A DNA stretch of 64,000 nt, taken from NCBI RefSeq assembly GCF_001718195.1, contig NZ_MCNV01000023.1:1-64000 (forward strand), read 5' to 3'. The notes under the pieces are model-generated. The model was given only the letters and a program-made list of their open reading frames with translations. It was not told the DNA's origin and did no database searches. The DNA comes from Paraburkholderia nodosa (GTDB taxonomy: Bacteria > Pseudomonadota > Gammaproteobacteria > Burkholderiales > Burkholderiaceae). A program made the translations under genes and the position numbers. Positions 35,486 to 43,067 of this stretch are shown one piece after another. Positions within the stretch are counted from its first letter, which is position 1. Every line of letters begins with the position of its first letter.

Positions 35486-35872
35486 CTAAGCGAAGTCGCG
35501 CAGCGTCACCCCGCGCGCGCTGGCTAGCCGCGCGAGTACGAATCGGTCCGAGGGACGCAACGCGCCAGTCAAGGCCGCGCCAGGCTCGAGGCGCCGGGCG
35601 ATCCGCGCGTGCCACAGTGTGCCGATGTCGCTATCGGCCGTATCGGCGCAGCCGTCGCCGATGGCCCACGCAACACATCCCGCGCGCGCCGCTGCGCGCG
35701 CGAGCACGCGGCCCTGCTCGAGTGCCGGGTCGAACACTGCGGCGCCTGGCGCATCCAACGCTGCACCCGCACGAGGCGCGCGTACGCCCAACGCAACGCT
35801 GAGCGCATGCGCCTGCCAAGCCGCGCCTAGCGCCACGGCCCCGGCATCGCAGAGAAAAGCCCGCCTGTCCAT
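35486..35872 (-). CDS. Small exported protein with twin-arginine-like start, unknown
   Basis: 128 residues. It starts MDRRAFLCDAGAVALG, a twin-arginine-like signal, followed by an Ala-rich body with Cys at 8, 65 and 74 and no CxxCH haem motif. GGAGGACACG lies directly before the ATG. It is the last gene of the ECF sigma operon, 66 bases after the flavin oxidase. It is too small to be an enzyme of a known class; a periplasmic partner of the oxidase is possible but only inferred from position. Family not recognised. Confidence 0.65.
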   Translation of the reverse strand: MDRRAFLCDAGAVALGAAWQAHALSVALGVRAPRAGAALDAPGAAVFDPALEQGRVLARAAARAGCVAWAIGDGCADTADSDIGTLWHARIARRLEPGAALTGALRPSDRFVLARLASARGVTLRDFA

Positions 35873-35938
35873 CGTGTCCTCCGTGCGCCTTGCAACGAAT
35901 CCTTCCCGCCAATCGCTACGCAGTCTTGATTAAATCGA

Positions 35939-37540
35939 TCACGTATAGCCGCGCTCCGCACGCCACGCCTCGGGCCAGATGCCCTGCTTGCCCGGCGAGA
36001 GGACGCCCTGCGGATCGAGTGCGTCTTTCACGGTTTGCGCGAGACGCAACAGCGCGCCGTCGTTGAAGGCGTACTGTGCCGCTGCGTAGTCCATGTAGAG
36101 CAGATGCGAGCGGTAGACGCCGTAGCCGGCCGCGCCCGCGTCGCTCATCAGCGCGCGCAGCAGGTCCCCCGCGCGGGCTGCATCGTCGCGGCGCTCGCGC
36201 GCGAAGATCGCCGCGAATACGTGATGCAGATAGCGCCCCGCCGCGGTGAAACCGCCGTAGTAATCGAAACCGTACTCGGCCGCGCGCGCCTTGACGAGCG
36301 CGTACTGGCGCAGCGCGTCGCGGCCATCGGCGGGACACAGCGGCGAGAAGTCCACGTGCGCGCCGTCGCCGCCGCGCCAGTCGAGCATGCGAAACGCGCT
36401 CATCGCGGGAATGCCGGCGAGATTGCGGTCAGCGCCGCCCCGCGGTTCGTCGCCTTCGGCATAGCGACGCGCCGAGAAACGCACACCCGGTACGCCGGCA
36501 AACGCACGCTCGACAATGCGCCGTTCCACGTCGATCACCTCGGGCTCGCCATAGAGCGCATAGTGCAGATTCCAGCGGCCCACGCCCAGATCGCGCTGCA
36601 TCGCGGCGACGGCGGCCTCGGGCATCGCGCCCTCGCCTTCGTACCAGCGAGCGCGAGGCGCGAGGCTCGCGGCGCGGCGGATCGCGCCTTCGATCGCTGC
36701 GTGCTGACGTATCGTGCCGCCGAGCTGCAACGCGCGCAGCGTATCGACGAGCACGCCGAGATCGTCCTCACGCGCGAACTGGATCTCGCCGATCACGAAG
36801 GCCCGCGGGGCGGGCATGAGCCAGAGCCCCATCTTCGTGACGACACCGTAGTTCGACTGCGTAAAGAGCGCATCGAACGAAGGCCCGTAGCCCGGCCGGT
36901 AGAGTTGCCACGCCGTGCCGTTTTCGATCGCACCCATGCCGGTGCGCACTACATCACCGTTGGCGAGCACGACCTCCATGCCGCACTGCGAGGCGGCGTG
37001 GTCGCCATAGGCGGTCGTCCCGAAGCCGCGCTCGAGCGTGTTGCCGACCACGCTGCCCCAGCCCGCCGCGGGCGGATCGACCCACAGGCGCAGATGCTGT
37101 TCGCGCAGATGTGCGTGCAAATCGAAGTAGCTCACGCCCGGCTCGACGCGCGCCCATGCGAGGCGCTCGTCCACTTCGAGGATCCGGTTCAGGCGCTGCA
37201 GGTCGAGGACGACCGAACCCGCCAGACGCGGCGCGGCACCGCCATAGGCGAAGTTGCGCCCCGCGGAAACGGTCCACAGCGGCACGCGCGTGTCGTTCGC
37301 GACACGCAGGATCGCGCGGATCTCTTCGACACTTGCGGGGAGGATCGCAGCGGAAGGGGCGAACGCGTGCGCATCGGCGAGCGGTACGAACGGATCGAAA
37401 TACGGATCGAGCGCTGCGCCGCCACGGCAGACGTTCGGCGCGCCCACGATGCCTTCGAACGCGGCGAGCGCACGCGCGAAACGGGCCTCGTCGATGCCAG
37501 GAGGCAAGGTGGGTGCGGCACGGCGCGCGGGGTCGCTCAT
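35939..37540 (-). CDS. FAD-linked oxidase of the vanillyl-alcohol oxidase / 4-cresol dehydrogenase family
   Basis: 533 residues from the ATG at 37540, 25 bases after the anti-sigma stop. The PCMH-type FAD domain occupies about residues 45-250 (SAAILPASVEEIRAILRVAN, WTVSAGRNFAYGGAAP, DPPAAGWGSVVGNTLERGFG, FTQSNYGVVTKMGLWLMP). The C-terminal FAD-linked oxidase domain ends with KDALDPQGVLSPGKQGIWP, as in 4-cresol dehydrogenase and VAO. Such enzymes oxidise para-substituted phenols, and some attach FAD covalently. No cytochrome c partner gene is in the operon, so it may be an oxygen-using oxidase. Its place behind a sigma/anti-sigma pair is unusual for the family. Confidence 0.87.
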   Translation of the reverse strand: MSDPARRAAPTLPPGIDEARFARALAAFEGIVGAPNVCRGGAALDPYFDPFVPLADAHAFAPSAAILPASVEEIRAILRVANDTRVPLWTVSAGRNFAYGGAAPRLAGSVVLDLQRLNRILEVDERLAWARVEPGVSYFDLHAHLREQHLRLWVDPPAAGWGSVVGNTLERGFGTTAYGDHAASQCGMEVVLANGDVVRTGMGAIENGTAWQLYRPGYGPSFDALFTQSNYGVVTKMGLWLMPAPRAFVIGEIQFAREDDLGVLVDTLRALQLGGTIRQHAAIEGAIRRAASLAPRARWYEGEGAMPEAAVAAMQRDLGVGRWNLHYALYGEPEVIDVERRIVERAFAGVPGVRFSARRYAEGDEPRGGADRNLAGIPAMSAFRMLDWRGGDGAHVDFSPLCPADGRDALRQYALVKARAAEYGFDYYGGFTAAGRYLHHVFAAIFARERRDDAARAGDLLRALMSDAGAAGYGVYRSHLLYMDYAAAQYAFNDGALLRLAQTVKDALDPQGVLSPGKQGIWPEAWRAERGYT

Positions 37541-37565
37541 GGGCCTGCTCCGCTGGCGTCGCGCA

Positions 37566-38462
37566 TCACCACTGCCCGGGCTTGCCGCCCAGCGCGCCGC
37601 ATACGTCCAGCGCGATCTCGCGCAGCTTCGGTTCTGTCTGCGGCCCCGAGAGCGCATAGCCCGTGCGTTCGGTGCTCCAGTAGAACGTCCGGCGGTTGCC
37701 GTCGCGCAAGAGGCGCACGGGATCCCGGTCCCTGGCCGAACTGGCCACGTAGAGCGTGAGGCGCTCGCCCGCATCGTTCTCGTACATGAATTGCGCGGCC
37801 GGCCCCGTGTTGCCGGGCAACAGACGCCCGCCCACCAGCGTATAGCCGTATTCGGCCAGCGACGGCACCGAGAGCGGCTTGCCTAGCCGCCTGGAGAGCC
37901 ACGCGACGAGATGCGCCTCGTCGGCCGCGCCCACTTCCACGGGATGCCGCTGCTCCGGCGAATACACCGCGTACGCGATATCGGCGCGGCGCGCAAACGC
38001 TTCGGGCGTTTCGCTGCGCGCGGCCGCCGGCGCCGAAACGAACGCCAGTGGAGCCAGGCCTGGCGCGAGCCGCGGCACGAGCGCCGTGGCCGCCACCGCG
38101 AGCCCCGCGCCCACCGCCACCCACGACGCCGCGATGCCGGCGCGCCACCACCACGGCTCGCCCGCACGCAGGACGAACACGGCGGGCGCGCTGCCTGCCG
38201 GTTCGGCTGCGCCGGACGCCGCATCCTCGCCCGCGACGCGCGCGCCTTCACACAACGCCTGCAGCGCGGCCTTCTGCGCGCGATAGGCCGCGACGCGCGC
38301 CGCCGCACGCGGATCGTCGGCGAGGCGCGCCTGCAGCGCCTCGCACTCGCCCGCGGGCAGTTCGCCGTCGACGAAAGCGCCCAGCATCGTAAGGTCCTCT
38401 TCTGGCGAAGCAGGCGGCACGCCTTCGCCGTCGCGTTCGTGGCCGAGATCGTTGTCGTTCAT
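37566..38462 (-). CDS. Membrane-bound anti-sigma factor
   Basis: 298 residues. The cytosolic N-terminal part (about 1-95) has the anti-sigma shape LGAFVDGELPAGECEALQARLADD but lacks the HxxxCxxC zinc motif. One membrane segment lies at about 107-128 (IAASWVAVGAGLAVAATALVP) and the periplasmic C-terminal part contains RRLGKPLSVPSLAEYGYTLVGGRLLP, a pattern common in transmembrane anti-sigma regulators of this group. Its ATG overlaps the sigma stop (ATGA), so the two are made together. It should hold the ECF sigma factor inactive until an unknown envelope signal. Confidence 0.87.
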   Translation of the reverse strand: MNDNDLGHERDGEGVPPASPEEDLTMLGAFVDGELPAGECEALQARLADDPRAAARVAAYRAQKAALQALCEGARVAGEDAASGAAEPAGSAPAVFVLRAGEPWWWRAGIAASWVAVGAGLAVAATALVPRLAPGLAPLAFVSAPAAARSETPEAFARRADIAYAVYSPEQRHPVEVGAADEAHLVAWLSRRLGKPLSVPSLAEYGYTLVGGRLLPGNTGPAAQFMYENDAGERLTLYVASSARDRDPVRLLRDGNRRTFYWSTERTGYALSGPQTEPKLREIALDVCGALGGKPGQW

Positions 38463-39022
38463 CGTAGCGTCCCCACCACCCTGAGCGGCGCCGCGCGTTG
38501 CGCCGGATCGCGCCCCGGATCCTGCACCGGCCCCGTATCGAGCAACGCTCGCAGATGCTCGCGCGCTCGCGACAGGCGCGACATCACCGTGCCGGCCGGC
38601 ACCCCGAGCACCGCCGACGCCTCGCTGTAGCTCAACTCCTCCACGCACACGAGCAGCAGCACCTCGCGCTGCGCCGCAGGCAACGCATAGAGCGCGCGCT
38701 GCAGATCGCGCAGCACGAGACCGTCGACCTCGCCATGCGGCGCCTCGAGCGTGCGCCACGGCGCAGCTTCGTCGTCGACGGCAATCTCACGCCGGCCGCG
38801 CAACTGATCGATGTACAGATGGCGCAGGATCGTGAGCAGCCACGCGCGCAGATTGCTCTGCGGGCGAAACGAAGTCCAGCGCGAAAGCGCACGCTCCGCG
38901 GCGTCCTGCACGAGGTCGTCAGCCCAGGCGGCGTCGCCCGTCAAGGCGCGCGCATAGCGGCGCATGGGTCCGAGCTGCGCCACGACCTGCGCTTCGAACT
39001 CCGGCGACGGATGACGCAACAC
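38459..39022 (-). CDS. ECF-type RNA polymerase sigma factor
   Basis: 187 residues from a GTG at 39022. Region sigma-2 spans about 12-78 (DAAWADDLVQDAAERALSRW, LRAWLLTILRHLYIDQLRGR) and sigma-4 about 105-158 (ALPAAQREVLLLVCVEELSYSEASAVLGVPAGTVMSRLSRAREHL). It lies 12 bases after the small lipoprotein gene and overlaps the anti-sigma gene by 4 bases. An ECF-like promoter precedes the operon, so it probably activates its own transcription. Confidence 0.93.
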   Translation of the reverse strand: MLRHPSPEFEAQVVAQLGPMRRYARALTGDAAWADDLVQDAAERALSRWTSFRPQSNLRAWLLTILRHLYIDQLRGRREIAVDDEAAPWRTLEAPHGEVDGLVLRDLQRALYALPAAQREVLLLVCVEELSYSEASAVLGVPAGTVMSRLSRAREHLRALLDTGPVQDPGRDPAQRAAPLRVVGTLR

Positions 39023-39034
39023 GCCGCACGCCGC

Positions 39035-39181
39035 TCAGTAGCCGCCGCCCGACGAGCCGCCCGAACTGCTCGACGACGCCCCGCCTGAATTCATGTCGCT
39101 GCAAGCCGTGAGGCCGGCTCCCGCGACGCCTGCCAGCGCCACACAAACGAGACACGCGAGACCTTTGCGAAACCGCTCCAT
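39035..39181 (-). CDS. 48-residue Gly/Ser-rich lipoprotein leading the ECF operon
   Basis: ATG at 39181 with the excellent ribosome site GGAGGTGATC directly upstream. Residues 1-26 are a lipoprotein signal peptide (basic MERFRKG, hydrophobic core, lipobox LTAC), and the mature peptide is CSDMNSGGASSSSSGGSSGGGY, only about 22 residues. It would be anchored to the membrane by lipid. It is 12 bases from the sigma gene, in the same transcript. Such tiny lipoproteins are easily missed. The role is unknown; a membrane signal or partner for the anti-sigma system is a guess from position. Confidence 0.78.
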   Translation of the reverse strand: MERFRKGLACLVCVALAGVAGAGLTACSDMNSGGASSSSSGGSSGGGY

Positions 39182-39215
39182 GATCACCTCCACTGAGTTC
39201 ATCGCCGATATCGCG

Positions 39216-39244
39216 TTAAACGTTGCAGCGGGTGCGCTTATTCC
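39216..39244 (-). promoter_or_regulatory. ECF-type promoter of the sigma operon
   Basis: On the minus strand GGAATAA (39244-39238), a 15-base spacer and CGTTTAA (39222-39216) lie 35 bases before the lipoprotein ATG. GGAA-type -35 and CGT-type -10 elements with 15-17 base spacing are typical of ECF promoters. This suggests autoregulation. Confidence 0.5.
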
Positions 39245-39722
39245 GCGCAGGCGGCGATTTCGCTTTTCGTGTGCCGCCGCACGGAACGAAGCCCTCGGGC
39301 ACCGCGAGAATCATCGCAAGCGGATCGAAAACCATCGTGTAATCGCGTATAAGCGTGTGATCCGCCTCGAATCGGTCGAGCATGGCTGGCCGTCTTGGAC
39401 TACGCTGTGTGAGTGAGTGCATGCGCGTCGAAAGGTCGCGCGGGTCTGTCAATCCGCGGGCCTATCGTCGGCAGGCCTCTTTCCGAAAACCGCTGTCGCT
39501 GCCCATCGCTACCTGTCATCCGGACACGCCCCTTCCCGGCAGCCGACGACAAGGGACGCAGCGATGCATTTTTCGTCAATCTGCGGTCGCGGCCGCGAGC
39601 CGGTATAGTTCTGCAGTAAGCTTACTTTCCCGCACGCGCGCTTCGCCGACACAAGGTAGAATCGCGGCGAGCAAACGTTTCCAACTGATTGCGGCATTGC
39701 GCCGCCTGGCCAAATCTAGTCC
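39245..39722. other. Spacer between ECF operon and hfq2
   Basis: 478 bases without a convincing gene. Frames on both strands lack ribosome sites. A 7-base inverted repeat (GCGGATC at 39320-39326, GATCCGC at 39359-39365) encloses a 32-base loop and may be chance or part of an RNA leader. Confidence 0.4.
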
Positions 39723-40223
39723 ATGCCTTCCGCAGAATCGCACCCGCAAAACGACTTCATGAACGCCGCGCGTAAGGAAAGAAAGCGCGTCGAAATCTAT
39801 CTGGTCAACGGCATTCGCCTGACCGGATGCATCGAGTCGTTCGATCAGTATCTGGTGATGCTGCGCACGCCCGTTGGCCTGCAAGGCATCTACAAGCGCG
39901 CCATTTCGACCATCCAGCTCGACACCGGCACCCGTCCGGGTCCGCGCCCGGGCGGCGCTCGCAGCTCGCACGGCGAGCATACGAGCCGCGGCCCGCACGG
40001 CAGCCACGGTGGCCATGGCCCGCGTGAACAACGAGAACCGCGTGAACCGCGCGAGCCGCGTGAAAACTGGTCGGCGCCGTCCGGCGCGCCGTCGGGCGCA
40101 TCGAGCACCCCCGGCAATGACCGTGGCTCTCAGGACGGCCCGGTCGTCGTCACGCGCCGCCGCCGCCTCTACGGCGCGGTGAACAACGGCGGCAACGGCG
40201 GCGAAGGCTCGGGCAACAGCTAA
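39723..40223 (+). CDS. hfq2: Second Hfq RNA chaperone with long C-terminal extension
   Basis: 166 residues. Residues 10-68 are the Sm/Hfq domain: QNDFMNAARKERKRVEIYLVNG with the Sm1 strand pattern to about 48, and the Sm2 motif IYKRAISTI where canonical Hfq has YKHAIST. From 70 on the chain is disordered and rich in Gly, Arg, His, Ser and Pro with a run of REP repeats, ending VVVTRRRRLYGAVNNGG. Burkholderia carries two Hfq proteins, a short canonical one and a longer second one; this matches the second. It should bind small RNAs and mRNAs. There is no clear ribosome site at 39723; Met13 at 39759 is an alternative start. Confidence 0.85.
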   Translation: MPSAESHPQNDFMNAARKERKRVEIYLVNGIRLTGCIESFDQYLVMLRTPVGLQGIYKRAISTIQLDTGTRPGPRPGGARSSHGEHTSRGPHGSHGGHGPREQREPREPREPRENWSAPSGAPSGASSTPGNDRGSQDGPVVVTRRRRLYGAVNNGGNGGEGSGNS

Positions 40224-40458
40224 GCCGCTGCTGGCTGGCGTACTCGCTGCACGGTACGCCGATCACGCCGACATTCAGTACAGTACGGGCGCGCCTTGGC
40301 GCGCCTGCTTGTTTGTGCGCGCGTTTTGTACAGCTACGGTGCGGTTGCGTTCAGTTTCGTTCCACCGTCTTCCGACACGCTCTGACAGCCGTGACTCGCG
40401 GTCACGATTCCGGCTTTGCGTTATTCTGGGCGTGACGCATATCGCAACGGAGACCGCC

Positions 40459-40647
40459 ATGAGCGCATCCAAGCCGAAAGCCCCGCAACCCTCGCAACAA
40501 GACCCGCTCGACGAAGCGCTCGAAGAAACGTTCCCCGCGAGCGATCCGATCGCCGTCGACCCCTCGCCTGCCGGCTCTCAACCGAAGCCCCATTCCGCAG
40601 ACGAAACCCACAAGGGTCGCGACACGCATCGCCACGGCAAGCACTGA
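40459..40647 (+). CDS. Small ETFPASDP-motif protein
   Basis: 62 residues from the ATG at 40459, with CGGAGACC just upstream. The core DPLDEALEETFPASDPIA is a motif found in many small uncharacterised proteobacterial proteins, often near stress genes. The rest is Pro/Ser/His-rich and hydrophilic, so the protein is probably disordered and cytosolic. A terminator follows at 40676-40707. Function unknown. Confidence 0.78.
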   Translation: MSASKPKAPQPSQQDPLDEALEETFPASDPIAVDPSPAGSQPKPHSADETHKGRDTHRHGKH

Positions 40648-40675
40648 GCGCGACCCGAACGATCGCACCATGAAG

Positions 40676-40707
40676 AAAGGCGGAGCGCCTATGACGCTCC
40701 GCCTTTT
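40676..40707. terminator. Bidirectional terminator between convergent genes
   Basis: AAAGGCGGAGCG and CGCTCCGCCTTT form a perfect 12-bp stem around a 7-base loop, with T4 on the plus side and A3 on the other. It sits between the small ETFPASDP gene and the DUF2968 gene, which converge. Confidence 0.8.
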
Positions 40708-40790
40708 GCGTGCCGCATACGCGTGTTCCGCGCAACCCGTTGCACAGCCGGGCGCCGGGTGAGCACGCCGGCCACACCGCGCACCGGCGA

Positions 40791-41540
40791 TTAGCGGATC
40801 GGCAGACCGCCTTCCACTTGTTGCTGCAGTTCGCGCACTTGACGCTGGACCGTGCGCAGTTGCGCCTGGGCGGCCGTCTTCTGCGCCTGCAACGCGTTCG
40901 CCTGATCGCGGCCCTGCTTCTGCCGGTCGGCGACAAGCGCCTGCTGCTCGCGCGCGATAGCCAGATCCGCCTGGAGCCGGTTCGCGTGGTCCTGCGTGAG
41001 CGCGATCATGCGGTCCGTGAACGCCTTCTGCGCTTCGAGGCGCGTGCGGCGAATTTCCACTTCGGCGAGCTGGCCCGACTTCACCGCGAAGTCGCGATAG
41101 ATGGCTTCAGCACGCGTCTCGTCGCTCGTCTTGATCACGCGCCAGAACGTCTTGTTCTGGAACAGCGTGACGTAGTACGTCATTTCCTTGCCGTAAAACA
41201 GCAAGCTTGCGCCATACGAGCCGTTGTAGGTCGTGCGCAGTTCGGCGAGATCCGAGCCTCGCAGCATCTCCTGCAGCTCGGCGACGTTGCCCGCGGCGTT
41301 CTGCTTCGCTTCATCCGGCGTGAGTACGCCCGGCTGGCTCGCTGCCAAAGGCAACGCAGGGGTTGCGGCCTGATCGTCCTGCACTGCGGGTGCGGCGGTG
41401 GTCTGTGCTACGGGCGCCGCTGCTGCTGCATTCGCTGCTGCTGAATTGTCAGGCGGCGTCTGTGCGCAGCCCGTACCGATTCCCCCGATTAATACCAGCG
41501 CCGCCAGAGCGGTGCGACGAACTCTCCACTTGTAGTCCAT
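40791..41540 (-). CDS. DUF2968-like lipoprotein
   Basis: 249 residues from the ATG at 41540. The signal peptide ends at GTGC, a weak lipobox, followed by an Ala/Pro/Gln-rich linker to about residue 75. The folded part (LTPDEAKQNAAGNVAELQEMLRG, RTTYNGSYGASLLFYGKEMTYYVTLFQNKTFWRVIKT) is the DUF2968 pattern, and the last 80 residues are a coiled coil rich in Gln. It is likely anchored in the envelope. Function unknown. It is divergent from the DUF2147 gene. Confidence 0.78.
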   Translation of the reverse strand: MDYKWRVRRTALAALVLIGGIGTGCAQTPPDNSAAANAAAAAPVAQTTAAPAVQDDQAATPALPLAASQPGVLTPDEAKQNAAGNVAELQEMLRGSDLAELRTTYNGSYGASLLFYGKEMTYYVTLFQNKTFWRVIKTSDETRAEAIYRDFAVKSGQLAEVEIRRTRLEAQKAFTDRMIALTQDHANRLQADLAIAREQQALVADRQKQGRDQANALQAQKTAAQAQLRTVQRQVRELQQQVEGGLPIR

Positions 41541-41866
41541 GTAGTACCTGCTTTGAACAGTTCTAATTTTTACAAATCGGCACAATTATTACTCACTTTC
41601 ACGTGTTTCGGGCCACTCGTAGAAAATTTGCCGATTACGTATCTTTTCCCACAACACATAGCAAGAATTTCCTGGGAATTGCGTGCTGTCCTTGCATCGC
41701 CAGCCGTTTTGGTCCAGCGCGGCCAGGGCCGACCAAACTAGAGTTCCTTCTCTCAAACGCGCGCGATGCTTTCCAGTATCCTGCCCTGACCTTGCGGCTT
41801 GCCAGGCGTGCCTGGCGCGACGCACGGTCAGCGTCGACACGACAAACAACATCAGTGGAGGAAGAC
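41541..41866. other. Divergent intergenic region, nothing recognised
   Basis: 326 bases between the DUF2968 and DUF2147 starts, AT-rich at the left end. It must hold both promoters, but no hexamer pair was convincing by eye, and no RNA gene or repeat was seen. Confidence 0.4.
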
Positions 41867-42331
41867 ATGAATCGAGTCATCGGACGCGCGGCGCGCCACG
41901 TTGCGCTTGCGAGTGCACTGCTATGCGGCGCCCTCGCCGCGCACGCTCAAACCGACACGCCCGTCGGCGTCTGGCAGACCATCGACGATCACACCGGCCA
42001 GCCGAAAGCGCTCGTGCAGATCAGCGCCGACGCCAACGGCGACCTGAGCGGCAAGGTCATCAAGGGCCTCGGCGCGACTGATCAGCCCGATCGGCGCTGC
42101 ACGGCCTGCACCGACTCGCGCAAGGATCAGTTGATCCTCGGCATGACGATCATCGACAGCATGAAAAAGACCGCTGAGGGGTATGACGGCGGGCACATTC
42201 TCGACCCTGAGAACGGCAAGGTGTACCGCTGCAAGATGCATACGGAAGACGGCGGCCAGAAACTCGTCGTGCGCGGCTATATGGGTATTTCGCTGCTTGG
42301 CCGCTCGCAAACCTGGGTGCGTCAGCAGTGA
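41867..42331 (+). CDS. DUF2147 family periplasmic protein
   Basis: 154 residues from the ATG at 41867, with GTGGAGGA 3 bases upstream. A signal peptide ends AAHAQ. The mature part has the DUF2147 signature: GVWQTIDDHTGQPKALVQI, a CxxC pair in RRCTACTDSRKDQ, LGMTIIDSMKK, GGHILDPENGKVYRCKM and YMGISLLGRSQTWVR. DUF2147 proteins are small beta-barrels in the periplasm of uncertain function. It is monocistronic, with a hairpin 70 bases after the stop. Confidence 0.87.
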   Translation: MNRVIGRAARHVALASALLCGALAAHAQTDTPVGVWQTIDDHTGQPKALVQISADANGDLSGKVIKGLGATDQPDRRCTACTDSRKDQLILGMTIIDSMKKTAEGYDGGHILDPENGKVYRCKMHTEDGGQKLVVRGYMGISLLGRSQTWVRQQ

Positions 42332-42400
42332 CTCCATGCGTGAGCGGATCGACCTGAGGACCGGCGCACAAACCGGCCAGGGGACCTGGGAGACGAAACC

Positions 42401-42431
42401 GGCCGAAGCGCGCACATGAGCCGCTTCGGCC
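42401..42431. terminator. Hairpin between convergent genes
   Basis: GGCCGAAGCG (42401-42410) and CGCTTCGGCC (42422-42431) form a perfect 10-bp stem. There is no clear T run on either side, so it is a weak or factor-assisted terminator candidate between DUF2147 and the transposase-like gene. Confidence 0.45.
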
Positions 42432-42451
42432 GAACTTCATCAGCGCCGGTA

Positions 42452-42907
42452 TTACGCTGTGTGGCGATACACGGAGCGACCGGTGAAAGGCTGCGACTGC
42501 GCGGACGCGCTCGCCAACAGGACGAACGGCGAATTGCGCGGCACGTTGCGCGCCGCTTCCTGCCTGCGCGCCGCTTTTTCTGCACGGCTCGCGTGCTTGC
42601 GCATGCGCGTTTCGATGGTGTCGCACAACCTCACGCCGTCTTCGCCGAACAACTCGCCCATCACGCGCTTGAGCGCCCCGTTGTAGTGCCAGGTCTTGAA
42701 GCGGCGATGGCAGGTTTGATACGAGGGGTAGCGGCGCGGCATGGCCGACCAGTTCGCGCCGCTATACATGACCCACAGCACGCCGTTGAGCACCGAGCGC
42801 GTATTGGCGAGCGGCCGTCCACGCAACTCGGTGCGCGGACGCAGTTCGGGCAGGAGCAGCATCACGCGCTGCCACTCTTCGTCGGTAATATCGCGATGCG
42901 GGGTCAT
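42452..42907 (-). CDS. Transposase N-domain (DUF4096-like) protein without a catalytic domain
   Basis: 151 residues from the ATG at 42907, with AAAGGACC upstream; the frame is open further up but without a ribosome site. Residues 5-95 match the DNA-binding N-terminal domain of IS5-family transposases (ITDEEWQRVMLLLPELRPR, GRPLANTRSVLNGVLWVMYSGANW, YPSYQTCHRRFKTWHYNG). The DDE domain is absent; instead there is a basic helical stretch (RMRKHASRAEKAARRQEAARN) and a Ser-rich tail. No inverted repeats or second frame were seen around it. It reads as an intact gene, so it may be domesticated and act as a DNA-binding protein. Confidence 0.72.
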   Translation of the reverse strand: MTPHRDITDEEWQRVMLLLPELRPRTELRGRPLANTRSVLNGVLWVMYSGANWSAMPRRYPSYQTCHRRFKTWHYNGALKRVMGELFGEDGVRLCDTIETRMRKHASRAEKAARRQEAARNVPRNSPFVLLASASAQSQPFTGRSVYRHTA

Positions 42908-43067
42908 GGAAGGTCCTTTGTCAGACGGTGTGCTGACAAACGATATCCACTCACCCCCGCCATCCATATCAGACGAGTCCGAATCTTGAAAAGGGTGCCG
43001 CCGCGCTCTTTTGAGACTGGCTCGACGCCTGCGTGACACTCCCTGGACCGGCGCGGACGCCGTGCGC

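Noticed and set aside
39216..39452. 78-codon minus-strand frame between the ECF operon and hfq2
   Set aside because: No ribosome site, no signal or domain, and it overlaps the proposed ECF promoter.
42908..43039. Longer N-terminus for the transposase-like protein
   Set aside because: The upstream codons have no ribosome site, while AAAGGACC precedes the ATG at 42907 and the family domain begins right after it.
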